44,610 nt of DNA from Sphingomonadales bacterium (GTDB lineage: Bacteria; Pseudomonadota; Alphaproteobacteria; Sphingomonadales; Sphingomonadaceae), in assembly GCA_018971065.1 (NCBI GenBank), contig JAGWVC010000022.1, positions 1 through 44,610 on the forward strand, given 5' to 3'. Numbering within the stretch: position 1 is the stretch's first letter; each line of letters begins with the position of its first letter. The position numbers were made by a program, and so were the translations under genes. Under the pieces are notes generated by a model. That model was given only the letters and a program-made list of their open reading frames with translations, was not told the DNA's origin and did no database searches. Of the stretch, positions 37,080 to 44,610 are shown piece by piece.

Positions 37080-37655
37080 CTAGGGCACCCGCATCCCGAT
37101 GACATTGCCCGCCGGCTCATAGCGGCAGGCCAGCACGTCCCAGCCCCGCCCGCGTTCGACCGCGCAGCCCACCTCGCGCGTGCCGCGCCAGATGAGCTGG
37201 GTATAGTGGCCAACGCTTTCCCAGTTGCCGTTGCGCGACACGTCGGGAAACTTGCCCGGCCGGAAATCGCTGCGCTCCTCGATGAAACCGCCGATCATCT
37301 CGTCGATCGAATAGGCGCCGGCGGTGCCCTTGAACAGGTTCTCGCCCTCACCGCCGCGCAAGTCCGCCGGGGCGTGTTCGAACATGCCGTTTTTCGCCAG
37401 AACCTGCGCCCAGTAGCGCGCATCGTCGGCGAGGTCGCGGCTCCAGACCAGCGGCGGCATCCCCACCCGCGCGCGCTCGCGGTTGTGCAGGTCCAGCACA
37501 TGCACCGCAAATTTGTCGGCGAGTGGCGGGGCGATGCCTTCGAACACCACATCAATGCGCGGCGCGCGGGCGGACGCCCCGGCCCCTGCCGTCGATGCCA
37601 GCAAGCCCGCCAGCGCCAGTTGAACCGCCCGTCTCATCGCGCGCAAGCTTGACAT
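37080..37655 (-). CDS. Secreted CAP-domain (SCP/PR1-like) protein
   Basis: A protein of about 191 residues with a signal peptide (MRRAVQLALAGLLASTAGAG region) and a CAP domain. The domain has LHNRERARVGMPPLVW, the buried His-Glu pair (FEHAPA and GENLF), and the GHYTQLIW signature followed by GCA. It is likely periplasmic or secreted; the role in bacteria is unclear. The start is uncertain among ATG 37655, ATG 37637 and GTG 37673; none has a strong ribosome-binding site. It diverges from hemW with about 28 bases between starts. Confidence 0.85.
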   Translation of the reverse strand: MSSLRAMRRAVQLALAGLLASTAGAGASARAPRIDVVFEGIAPPLADKFAVHVLDLHNRERARVGMPPLVWSRDLADDARYWAQVLAKNGMFEHAPADLRGGEGENLFKGTAGAYSIDEMIGGFIEERSDFRPGKFPDVSRNGNWESVGHYTQLIWRGTREVGCAVERGRGWDVLACRYEPAGNVIGMRVP

Positions 37656-37683
37656 GCGGCGGTTAAGGACCACTGAAAGCGCG

Positions 37684-38835
37684 ATGGCCCGCGCGCTCTA
37701 CATCCACTGGCCGTTCTGCCTGCGCAAATGCCCTTATTGCGACTTCAACAGCCATGTCCGCGACGGGGTCAATCACGCGCTGTGGCAGGATGCGTTGCTG
37801 GCTGACATGCGCCACGAAGCCGAACGGGCCGGGGGCGAACCGCTGGACAGCGTGTTCTTCGGCGGCGGCACGCCCTCGCTGATGCCACCCGCGCTGGTGG
37901 CGGCGCTGCTGGGCGAGGCCGAGCGGCTGTGGGGCTTCGCACCCGGGGCCGAGATCACGCTGGAGGCCAATCCGTCCTCGGTCGAGGCGGCAAAGTTCGC
38001 CGCGCTGGCCAGCGCCGGGATCAACCGCGTCAGCCTCGGCCTTCAGGCGCTGGATGACGAGACGCTGCACTTCCTGGGCCGGCTGCATTCGGTCAACGAA
38101 AGCCTGGCCGCGCTGGACATCGCGCAAGCGCACTTCGCCCGCGTCAACATCGACCTGATCTATGCCCGGCCCGGCCAATCACCGGCGCAATGGCAGGCCG
38201 AACTGGCGCGCGCCATCGGCTTCGGCACCGGACACATGTCGCTGTACCAGTTGACGATCGAGCCGGGCACCCGCTTCGCCACGCTGCTGCGCGAGGGCAC
38301 GCTGAAGCCGCTGGACGAGGATACCGCCGCCGACCTGTTCGCGCTGACCCGCCAGCAGACCGGGGTGGCCGGGTTGCCCGCCTACGAAATTTCCAACCAC
38401 GCGCGGCCCGGCGAGGAAAGCCGGCACAACCTGACCTACTGGCGCTATCAGGACTATGTCGGCATCGGCCCGGGCGCGCATGGCCGGCTCGGCGGGGCGG
38501 CCACGGTGCGGCACCGCAAGCCCGAGAACTGGCTGGATGCCGTCGCTTCCGCCGCGCACGGCATTGCCGAATCGCGCGCGCTGGGCCGTGCCGAACAGGC
38601 TGGCGAGGCGTTGCTGATGGGGTTGCGGCTGGCGGAAGGCGTGGACCTTGGCGGTGTGTCGCGCCGCTTCGGTTTCGGCATCGACGCGCTGATCGATGCC
38701 AACAAGGCCGCGTTTTACGCGCAACAAGGCCTGCTTAGCCGCGATGGCGACCGCCTCACCGTCACCCCGGCGGGAATGCCGCTGCTGGACGGGCTGCTGG
38801 GCGAGCTGGTCTCGGCCGATCTGGTCGAGCCGTGA
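37684..38835 (+). CDS. hemW: Radical SAM heme chaperone HemW
   Basis: A HemN-related radical SAM protein that binds heme and probably inserts it into respiratory enzymes. The 383-residue protein has the cluster motif CxxxCxxC (C12, C16, C19) in IHWPFCLRKCPYCDFNSH. GGGTPSL is near 58 and the C-terminal HemN domain has NLTYWRYQDYVGIGPGAHG. HemW is favoured over oxygen-independent coproporphyrinogen oxidase by length and the CPYCDFNSH form. The ATG at 37684 gives the family start. Its stop overlaps the xerC start. Confidence 0.93.
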   Translation: MARALYIHWPFCLRKCPYCDFNSHVRDGVNHALWQDALLADMRHEAERAGGEPLDSVFFGGGTPSLMPPALVAALLGEAERLWGFAPGAEITLEANPSSVEAAKFAALASAGINRVSLGLQALDDETLHFLGRLHSVNESLAALDIAQAHFARVNIDLIYARPGQSPAQWQAELARAIGFGTGHMSLYQLTIEPGTRFATLLREGTLKPLDEDTAADLFALTRQQTGVAGLPAYEISNHARPGEESRHNLTYWRYQDYVGIGPGAHGRLGGAATVRHRKPENWLDAVASAAHGIAESRALGRAEQAGEALLMGLRLAEGVDLGGVSRRFGFGIDALIDANKAAFYAQQGLLSRDGDRLTVTPAGMPLLDGLLGELVSADLVEP

Positions 38836-39725
38836 GCCGCGAAACGGTGCTGGGCGAATGGCACGCGCATCTGGCGCAAGGCCTGCGCCGCAGCCCGCAC
38901 ACCGTCCGCGCCTATCACGCCACCGCCGTGCGGCTGCTCGATGCCACCGCCGCCGCCGACTGGGCCACCATCGCCGCGTTGAACGCCAACGACCTGCGCC
39001 GCCACCTTGCCGCGCGCCGCGCCGACGGCATCACCAATGTCTCGGCCGCGCGCGAACTGTCGGCGTTGCGGCGCTTCATCGCGTTCGCCCGGCAACAATG
39101 CGGGCTGGTGGACGATGCCGCCCCGCGCCTGCGCGGGCCGCGCGTCAAGAAGGGCCTGCCGCGTCCGGTAATGCCTGATGAGGCGCTGGCGCTGGCCGAC
39201 ATGGTGGACGACAACGCCCACCAGGACTGGATCGGCCTGCGCGACCGCGCCGTGCTGCTGCTGCTGTACGGCGGCGGCCTGCGCATTGCCGAGGCGCTGT
39301 CGCTGACCGGCGCGGTGCTGCCGCTGGGCGAAACGCTGATCGTGCGCGGCAAGGGCAACAGGCAGCGCATGGTGCCGCTGCTGCCGCAGGTACGCGCGGG
39401 AATAGAGGCCTATCTGGCGCGCAGTCCCTGGCCGATCAGCCGCGATGCCCCGCTGTTTCGCGGCGCCAAGGGCGGGGCATTGTCGCAAAGCGTGGTGCAG
39501 AAGGCGGTGGCGCAGGCGCGCAAGCTGCTGGGCCTGCCCGATACCGCCACCCCGCACGCGCTGCGCCACAGCTTCGCCACCCACCTGCTGGGCGCCGGGG
39601 CGGACCTGCGCAGCCTTCAGGAACTACTGGGCCACGCCAGCCTGGGGTCCACGCAGGTCTATACCCGGGTCGATGCCGCATTGATGCTGGACGTCTATCG
39701 CAACGCCCATCCCCGCGAGCGCTAA
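38832..39725 (+). CDS. xerC: Tyrosine recombinase XerC
   Basis: Resolves chromosome dimers at dif with XerD. The 297-residue protein has an N-terminal core-binding SAM-like domain (about 1-90) and all catalytic residues: R151, K174, H242, R245, H268 and nucleophile Y277 (TQVYTRVD). The GTG at 38832 overlaps the hemW stop (GTGA). No flanking integrase-type features are seen, so it is chromosomal rather than phage-borne. The 3' end overlaps the convergent ACT-domain gene's stop codon by two bases. Confidence 0.93.
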   Translation: MSRETVLGEWHAHLAQGLRRSPHTVRAYHATAVRLLDATAAADWATIAALNANDLRRHLAARRADGITNVSAARELSALRRFIAFARQQCGLVDDAAPRLRGPRVKKGLPRPVMPDEALALADMVDDNAHQDWIGLRDRAVLLLLYGGGLRIAEALSLTGAVLPLGETLIVRGKGNRQRMVPLLPQVRAGIEAYLARSPWPISRDAPLFRGAKGGALSQSVVQKAVAQARKLLGLPDTATPHALRHSFATHLLGAGADLRSLQELLGHASLGSTQVYTRVDAALMLDVYRNAHPRER

Positions 39726-40249
39726 CTGACCGTGCGGGGGTTGAAGGTGAGGTCCACCATGATCTCGCCCGAAATCGCTTCCAGCGCCTCGCGCACCGCG
39801 TCCCAGCTCAACCCCGCTGGCGGCTCCAGCCGCATCCTTGCACGGAACAGCAGTTCGCCCGACCAGGCGCTGTTCTCGGTGCGCGAGGTGAACTGCTCGA
39901 TATTGGCGCCCAGATCGGCCAGCACGCTGGTGACTTCGCGGACGATGCCGGGCCGATCCTGCCCCACCAGTTCCACCCAGCCTGATTCGCCCCCCACAGG
40001 GGCCGCTTCGCCTGCCGGCACGATCACCACCTGCAACCCGCTGGCGTCGATCGTGCGGACCGCGCCTTCCAGCGTTTCCAGCCGGTCATCGGCCACCTCG
40101 ACCAGCACCGAACCGACATATTTGCCGCCCAGCCGGGCCAGATGGCTGTCGAGCCAGTTGCCGCCGGCGGCCAGCACCGCTTCCGCCAGCGCCTGCGTCA
40201 GGCCGGGGCGATCGCTGCCCAGCACGGTAAGAATGATCCGCGTCGTCAT
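39722..40249 (-). CDS. Tandem ACT-domain protein, GcvR-like
   Basis: A 175-residue protein with two ACT domains: one starting ILTVLGSDRPGLTQALAEAVLAAGGNW (about 4-75), the second VELVGQDRPGIVREVTSVLADLGANIEQF (about 92-165). This layout matches GcvR, the glycine cleavage regulator, but no gcv genes or GcvA are here, so an amino-acid-sensing role is inferred. The ATG at 40249 gives MTTRIILTVLG. It lies 10 bases after dedA on the same strand. Confidence 0.85.
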   Translation of the reverse strand: MTTRIILTVLGSDRPGLTQALAEAVLAAGGNWLDSHLARLGGKYVGSVLVEVADDRLETLEGAVRTIDASGLQVVIVPAGEAAPVGGESGWVELVGQDRPGIVREVTSVLADLGANIEQFTSRTENSAWSGELLFRARMRLEPPAGLSWDAVREALEAISGEIMVDLTFNPRTVS

Positions 40250-40259
40250 CTGAAGTCCC

Positions 40260-40856
40260 TCAATCGTCCTGCCAGCGCCATACCCGCCACAGATAGAACG
40301 CAAACGCCAGCGCCGCCAATCCCCCCACCACCGGGCCGATCACCGCGTCCATCCGCGTCACCGCGTCCGCCGCCCAGACGCCGCCGCCGATCAGCAGCGC
40401 ATCCCAGACCAGCGCCCCGGCAAAGGTGAAGGCCAGGAACCGCAGGTGCCCCATGTGCGCCAGCCCCGCCGGCACCGAGATCAACGTGCGGAAGAACGGC
40501 GAGAACCGCATGACGAACACGATCCATTGCCCGTGCCGCCGGAAGAACGCGGTGGATCGTTCGACATCGTGCCAGGTCATCGTCAGCCAGCGGCCGTGCC
40601 GGTGAACGAACGGTTGCAGCCGCCGATAGCCAAGCCGGTCCGCCGCAAGGAACCACACATAATTGCCCAGCGTGGACCCCAGCGTGCCCCACAGCAGCAG
40701 CGGCCAGAACGAGAACCGCCCTTGCGCCAGCGCCACCCCGGCGGCGCCCATGATGAGTTCGGACGGGATTGGCGGGAACACGTTTTCCAGCGCCATCAGG
40801 AAGACGATGCCGGCATAACCACCGGCGGCGATCGTCTCGATGATCCAGCTATCCAT
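40260..40856 (-). CDS. DedA family inner membrane protein
   Basis: A 198-residue DedA/Tvp38-type protein involved in envelope maintenance and lipid flipping. It has ENVFPPIPSELIMGAAG with the family Glu and Pro. The helical hairpin motif (FMRFSPFFRTLISVPAGLAHM-like) carries the conserved Arg residues. About four to five helices are predicted. The start overlaps the end of the acyltransferase gene by 8 bases. Confidence 0.92.
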   Translation of the reverse strand: MDSWIIETIAAGGYAGIVFLMALENVFPPIPSELIMGAAGVALAQGRFSFWPLLLWGTLGSTLGNYVWFLAADRLGYRRLQPFVHRHGRWLTMTWHDVERSTAFFRRHGQWIVFVMRFSPFFRTLISVPAGLAHMGHLRFLAFTFAGALVWDALLIGGGVWAADAVTRMDAVIGPVVGGLAALAFAFYLWRVWRWQDD

Positions 40857-42012
40857 GCGCGAACGCCTGCCGGATCAGCTTGCGCGAACGCTTGAGAAGC
40901 GGCGTTTCCACCCAGCGGAACACCGCCACCGACAGCACCACCGCGCAAACCGTCATCGCCCCCGCCAGCGGCAGCACCGGCCACGCCACCTCGCGCGCCT
41001 CGTCCAGCGCCAGAAAGCCGTGGATCACCGGCAGGTGCAGCAGGTACAACGCGAATGAGGCATCACCCAGCAGCACCAGCCACCCGGCATTGGCCAGCGC
41101 CCGCGACAGCGCGCCCCGGCCCAGCCCGAAGCTCCAGATCAGCAGCGCGATCGGCGCCAGGTAGGCCAGTTGCATCCGCCACGCCTCGGCCATTCCCAGC
41201 GCCGGGAACAGGGCCAAGGCGCCCAGCAGCGCCGCCAGCGCGGCCGCTTCCAGCAGGGTGCCCTGGCCGCGCGGCAGCGTCGGGCGCGGCAGGCGATAGA
41301 CCAGCATTCCGGCCGTGAAATCGAGCAGCCGGGTGAGCGGGTTGATGTAGGTGAGCCAATGAGTGAGCGTCATGGCGTCACCGGCGTGGATCGCCCCCTG
41401 CCCTTGCGCGGTCCGCAGCCACGCCACCCCCGTCGCCAGCGCCAGCAAGGCCCCCGCCAGCAGGCCCACGCGCCGCAGTGGCCAGAACGCCAGCCAGCCA
41501 AAGCAGGTGTAGAAGAACAGCTCGTCCGACAGGCTCCAGCTTGGCTCGTTCAGCGAGAAGTACCAGTGTTCGGCGGGAACACAGCTTTGCAGCATCGCCA
41601 TGTTCACCACGCTGACCGGCAGCGCCGCCCACCCGGCCGTGACCGCGAACGGCAGCCCGATCAGCCAGTGCAGCGGGCCGATCCGCGCCACGCGCAGCAC
41701 CCAGTATTCTTCCCGCGAGATCGTGCCGTCGCGCAGCCGCCCGCCATACGAATGGCTGAGGATATAGCCCGACAGCATGAAGAAGAACGAGACGCCCGCG
41801 AACCCTTCGGCGAACAGGCCTTTCGCCAGCCCCTGCAACGGGTTCGCGGTCTCGGCCAGAATCCACAGGTGCGACGCCAGCACCGCCAGCGCCGCGAAGA
41901 ACCGCAGCGCCGTCAGTTGCTCCAGTCGGACGGAATCGCCCCCCGATTCCGTCCGCCCTGAGCCTGTCGAAGGGCTGTCCTTCTTCAGCCGCTCAGCCCG
42001 CCATCTCGGCAT
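40849..42012 (-). CDS. Acyltransferase 3 (OafA-like) with repeat-derived N-terminus
   Basis: A 387-residue membrane acyltransferase with the first-helix signature (LTALRFFAALAVLASHLW), FFFMLSGYILSHSYG and SWSLSDELFFYTCFG, and about ten helices. The family-like sequence only begins near residue 28. The preceding residues, including SPSTGSGRTESGGDS, are encoded by a dispersed repeat. The only usual start codon is ATG at 42012, which overlaps the end of gshB by 20 bases. The substrate is unknown. Confidence 0.85.
   Translation of the reverse strand: MPRWRAERLKKDSPSTGSGRTESGGDSVRLEQLTALRFFAALAVLASHLWILAETANPLQGLAKGLFAEGFAGVSFFFMLSGYILSHSYGGRLRDGTISREEYWVLRVARIGPLHWLIGLPFAVTAGWAALPVSVVNMAMLQSCVPAEHWYFSLNEPSWSLSDELFFYTCFGWLAFWPLRRVGLLAGALLALATGVAWLRTAQGQGAIHAGDAMTLTHWLTYINPLTRLLDFTAGMLVYRLPRPTLPRGQGTLLEAAALAALLGALALFPALGMAEAWRMQLAYLAPIALLIWSFGLGRGALSRALANAGWLVLLGDASFALYLLHLPVIHGFLALDEAREVAWPVLPLAGAMTVCAVVLSVAVFRWVETPLLKRSRKLIRQAFAHG
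41927..41974. repeat. Composite repeat: 12-bp hairpin plus CCCTGAGCCTGTCGAAGGG
   Basis: A perfect 12-bp inverted repeat, CGGACGGAATCG (41927-41938) and CGATTCCGTCCG (41944-41955), is joined directly to CCCTGAGCCTGTCGAAGGG (41956-41974). The latter I recognise as a dispersed repeat in many proteobacterial, including sphingomonad, genomes. It lies inside the acyltransferase reading frame. Genome-wide copies could not be checked. Confidence 0.8.
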
Positions 42013-42970
42013 GACGCCGCTCGATCGCCGCCCAGATCATCGCCGCCGTATCGGTGCCATTGAAACGGTCGATCGCGACGATGCCGGTGGGCGAGGTGAC
42101 GTTGATCTCGGTCAGCCACTCGCCGCCGATCACGTCGATGCCCACGAACACCAGCCCGCGCTTCTTCAGTTCCGGCCCCAGCACTTCGCAGATTTCCTGC
42201 TCGCGCGCGGTCAGTTCGGTCGCCTCGGCCGATCCGCCGACCGCAAGGTTCGAGCGGAACTCGCCCTCGCCCGGCTTGCGGTTGATCGCCCCGGCAAACT
42301 CGCCGTCGACCAGCACGATCCGCTTGTCGCCCGAGGCCACGTCCGGAAGGAAGGGCTGGACCATGAAAGGTTCGACCCAGGCGGCGTGAAACATCTCCAG
42401 CAGCGCCCCCAGGTTCGATCCGTCGGCGGGGATGCGGAACACCGCCTTGCCGCCGTTGCCGTGCAGCGGCTTGACCACCAGGTCGCCGCCGAACCCATTC
42501 GCTACCTGCCGCGACTGGAATTCGCGCACGTCCTCGATCCGCCGCGCGACCAGCGTCGGCGGCATGAAGCGCGCATAGTCCAGCACGAAGACCTTTTCCG
42601 GGGCATTGCGCACCGATGCGGGATCGTTGACCACCAGCGTGTGGCCTTCGAGCCGCTCGAGCAGGTGGGTGGCGGTGATATAGCCCAGATCGAACGGCGG
42701 GTCCTGCCGCATCAGGACGACGTCGATATCCTTGACCAGGTCGATCTTGCGGTATTCGCCCTTGGCGAAGTGATCTCCGGGGACGCGCTGAACGGTCACT
42801 GGCACGGCCCAGGCGGTCAACCGCCCTTCGTCGAGCGCCAGTGTCCCGACATCGTAGTGCCACACCGAATGACCCCGCGCCTGCGCGCTCAACATAAGGG
42901 CAAAGCTCGAATCGCCGCCAATGTTGATCGATTCGATGGGGTCCATCTGGACCGCGACGCGAAGGGTCAT
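41993..42970 (-). CDS. gshB: Glutathione synthetase
   Basis: The ATP-grasp ligase that adds glycine to gamma-glutamylcysteine. The 325-residue protein has MDPIESINIGGDSSFALM at the start, MRQDPPFD, VVKPLHGNGGKAVFR (ATP-grasp loop) and the C-terminal ligand region VFVGIDVIGGEWLTEINVTSPTGI. The ATG at 42970 matches the family start. It follows yraN by 64 bases, same strand; its end overlaps the acyltransferase gene. Confidence 0.96.
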   Translation of the reverse strand: MTLRVAVQMDPIESINIGGDSSFALMLSAQARGHSVWHYDVGTLALDEGRLTAWAVPVTVQRVPGDHFAKGEYRKIDLVKDIDVVLMRQDPPFDLGYITATHLLERLEGHTLVVNDPASVRNAPEKVFVLDYARFMPPTLVARRIEDVREFQSRQVANGFGGDLVVKPLHGNGGKAVFRIPADGSNLGALLEMFHAAWVEPFMVQPFLPDVASGDKRIVLVDGEFAGAINRKPGEGEFRSNLAVGGSAEATELTAREQEICEVLGPELKKRGLVFVGIDVIGGEWLTEINVTSPTGIVAIDRFNGTDTAAMIWAAIERRHAEMAG

Positions 42971-43034
42971 GGAAGCGCCTTTGTGCAGGGGTTTGCGCTC
43001 CCTTGCCCCGCCGCGCCCGGCAAGTCGAGAGGAG

Positions 43035-43391
43035 TCAGCCGAGCGAGGCGTTGGCGATGCGGCGCGGCCAGGTACGTGGCGCGACAAGTATGACGTCGAT
43101 GGTCAGGTCATCACCGGGCTGCAGGAAGCGTGACGCCAGTCCCTCTGCCGCCGCCACGACCCTGCGCAAGCGGTACGCATCGATCGCCTGGCTAAGCTCG
43201 GCCCGGCGCGCCCGCCACTTCACTTCGACAAAGGCCACGGTGCGACCGCGCCGCGCGACGATGTCCACTTCGCCGCGCGGAGTTTTCAGGCGACGGGCCA
43301 GAATTCGCCAACCGGTAAGCCGCAGGTACCAGACCGCCAGCCCTTCTCCCTTGCGCCCCTTCCGCTCCGCCTCGGCACGATTGCGGTTCAC
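43035..43391 (-). CDS. UPF0102 (YraN) family protein
   Basis: A 118-residue protein with a restriction-endonuclease-like core: LKTPRGEVDIVARRG and VAFVEVKWR provide the Glu/Asp...Glu-x-Lys arrangement. A DNA/RNA nuclease role, possibly in recombination, is suspected but unproven for the family. The GTG at 43391 overlaps the rsmI stop, the common rsmI-yraN arrangement. Confidence 0.93.
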   Translation of the reverse strand: MNRNRAEAERKGRKGEGLAVWYLRLTGWRILARRLKTPRGEVDIVARRGRTVAFVEVKWRARRAELSQAIDAYRLRRVVAAAEGLASRFLQPGDDLTIDVILVAPRTWPRRIANASLG

Positions 43392-44215
43392 TTCAGTTCC
43401 ATCGCCCGCGCATAGAGCACCTTGCGGTCCTGCCCGGTGACCCGCGCCACCGTGGCGGCTGCCTGTGAGGCCTTGGAGGTCGCCAGTTCCGCGCGCAGTA
43501 AGGCATCGATGTCGAAGTGTTCCGCCGTTTTTGCCGCAGGCGGGCCGACGAGCAGGACGATTTCGCCCTTGGGAGGGTGGGCGGTGTAATGCGCGGCAAG
43601 GTCCTGCGGGGTGCCGGTGCGACATTCCTCGAACTTCTTGGTCAGTTCGCGCGCCACGGCCACTTCTCGCCCCGGCAGCACGTCGCCGATCGCCGCCAGC
43701 GCATCGCCGAGCCTCGGGGCGGTTTCGTAGAACACCAGCGTGGCGGGAACGGTAGCCAGTTCGCTCAGGGTGTCGCGCCGGGCCTTTTCCTTGTTGGGCA
43801 GGAACCCGGCAAAGAGGAAACGGTCGCTTGGCAGGCCGGCCAGCGTCAGGGCCACCACCGCAGCGCTCGGTCCCGGAAGGCTGGTGACGGCAATCCCCGC
43901 CTCGCGCGCCAAACGAACGAGGCGGTAGCCCGGATCGGAGATCAGCGGCGTGCCCGCATCGCTCACCAGTGCCACCGGCTGCTCCGCCATCAGCGCCAGC
44001 AGGCGGGCGCGGTCGCTTTCCGAAGCATGGTCGTCATAGCGGATCATCCGTTTTTTCAGACCGAGATGATTGAGCAACTTGCCGGTAACGCGCGTGTCCT
44101 CGCAAGCTATCGCTGACACGGCACCGAGTGTCGCTCTGGCACGATCGGTAATATCGCCGAGATTGCCAATCGGCGTCGCGACGATGTAGAGCCCGGGTAA
44201 CAAGCGTTGATCCAT
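43388..44215 (-). CDS. rsmI: 16S rRNA (cytidine-1402-2'-O)-methyltransferase RsmI
   Basis: 2'-O-methylates C1402 in the ribosomal decoding centre using SAM. The 275-residue tetrapyrrole methylase-fold protein has LYIVATPIGNLGDIT, ACEDTRVTGKLL, LVSDAGTPLISDPGY, the SLPGPSA turn and the C-terminal helical domain. The start MDQRLLPG (44215) is preferred because AAGGG lies just upstream; an ATG four codons earlier (44227) is possible. It is divergent from the LpoA-like gene. Confidence 0.96.
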   Translation of the reverse strand: MDQRLLPGLYIVATPIGNLGDITDRARATLGAVSAIACEDTRVTGKLLNHLGLKKRMIRYDDHASESDRARLLALMAEQPVALVSDAGTPLISDPGYRLVRLAREAGIAVTSLPGPSAAVVALTLAGLPSDRFLFAGFLPNKEKARRDTLSELATVPATLVFYETAPRLGDALAAIGDVLPGREVAVARELTKKFEECRTGTPQDLAAHYTAHPPKGEIVLLVGPPAAKTAEHFDIDALLRAELATSKASQAAATVARVTGQDRKVLYARAMELK

Positions 44216-44291
44216 GCGCCCTTGCATGGACCAGCCAAGGGCCGGGCTCAATAGCCACTGGTCCGGGTCGCAACTTGGGGAGCAATAGGCG

Positions 44292-44610
44292 ATGTTTGAA
44301 CGGCCGACGCAGCGGCGCACGATTCTGGCGCTTGGCACGATGGGCCTACTGGCCGGGTGTACGGTGATTCCCAAGGGCGCGCCCGAACAGCCTCCCCCTC
44401 CGGTCGAGCAGCCCAGCGCCACCCAGCTCCCTACCGACCAGCAACGTCACCGTGTCGCTCTTCTGGTGCCACTGTCCGGCCCCAACGGCGCGGTGGGCCA
44501 GTCGATCGCCAATGCGACGACCATGGCCCTGCTCGATACCAATGCCGACAACGTCCGCATCACCACCTATGATACCGCCACCGGCGCCCCAGGCGCGGCT
44601 GCGAGGGCCG
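44292..44610 (+). CDS. Penicillin-binding protein activator (LpoA-like) lipoprotein, truncated by the window
   Basis: The first 106 codons of an outer membrane lipoprotein. The signal peptide ends in LLAGC (lipid Cys at 23), then a Pro/Gln-rich linker (APEQPPPPVEQP), then the start of a periplasmic-binding-protein fold (HRVALLVPLSGPNGAVGQSIANATTMAL). LpoA-type proteins activate class A penicillin-binding proteins. Position divergent from rsmI-yraN matches the usual neighbourhood. No stop is reached before the window ends. Confidence 0.85.
   Translation, partial: MFERPTQRRTILALGTMGLLAGCTVIPKGAPEQPPPPVEQPSATQLPTDQQRHRVALLVPLSGPNGAVGQSIANATTMALLDTNADNVRITTYDTATGAPGAAARA

Noticed and set aside
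38832..39725. Integrase of a mobile island
   Set aside because: The tyrosine recombinase is overlapped with hemW, has XerC length and motifs, and lacks flanking att-like repeats or cargo.
44228..44264. GGACCAG/CTGGTCC repeat in the rsmI-LpoA divergent gap
   Set aside because: Only 7-bp arms with 23 bases between them; too weak to call a site.

Overview
The window is a high-GC chromosomal segment of an alphaproteobacterium, most likely a sphingomonad (Novosphingobium/Sphingomonas type). This rests on gene content and neighbourhood: rph divergent from hrcA-grpE, dnaK-dnaJ behind an alphaproteobacterial RpoH-type promoter, a PhaR regulator, radA-cvpA, a eukaryote/archaea-like prolyl-tRNA synthetase, and a small HExxH protein that I recognise from sphingomonads. 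A CCCTGAGCCTGTCGAAGGG-type dispersed repeat common in their genomes is also present. The order-level call is inference; no rRNA gene is present. I see no insertion sequence, prophage, CRISPR array or integrase island, and almost all of the window is ordinary core chromosome.

Layout. 1-6.4 kb: tRNA-Pro, then a plus-strand run of a GGDEF/EAL protein and dapF-mtaB-ftsY-yciB, whose members are joined by overlaps of one to four bases, then a PuuD-like membrane protein and a bidirectional terminator. 6.4-22.7 kb: a long minus-strand run, read from high to low coordinates, of radA, cvpA, a NifU-like protein, an MHS transporter, alr, phaR, a secreted unknown, proS, rpmE, tRNA-His, the cytochrome c maturation operon ccmC-D-E-F-G-H-I, kup and sodB. 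22.8-26.2 kb: a plus-strand acyltransferase and a large patatin-like protein. 26.2-29.5 kb: dnaK-dnaJ (minus). 29.7-30.7 kb: a copper chaperone and the HExxH protein (plus). 30.8-35.6 kb (minus): hrcA-grpE, a CobT-like VWA membrane protein, an SDR and a phytanoyl-CoA dioxygenase-like enzyme, and a glycine-zipper lipoprotein. 35.7-39.7 kb: rph-rdgB and hemW-xerC (plus) around a CAP-domain protein (minus). 39.7-44.2 kb (minus): rsmI-yraN-gshB-acyltransferase-dedA-ACT protein. The window ends in a truncated plus-strand LpoA-like lipoprotein.

Functional themes: protein folding and heat shock (hrcA, grpE, dnaK, dnaJ, with a good RpoH-type promoter for dnaK); cytochrome c maturation (ccmA and ccmB are missing from the cluster); translation and tRNA biology (proS, rpmE, mtaB, rph, rsmI, two tRNAs); cell envelope (alr, dapF, LpoA, two acyltransferases, dedA); and metal/redox homeostasis (sodB, PCu(A)C protein, gshB, kup).

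The most unusual items are not large systems. They are a membrane-anchored VWA protein homologous to the C-terminal half of cobaltochelatase CobT, in visibly lower-GC DNA directly behind grpE; long palindromic elements filling convergent gene junctions, one of which supplies a gene's stop codon; a dispersed repeat read in frame as the N-terminus of an acyltransferase; an apparent CTG start in a 4-base CTGA overlap; and CTGC/GCAG dyads in front of phaR. I found no convincing previously undescribed multi-gene system.
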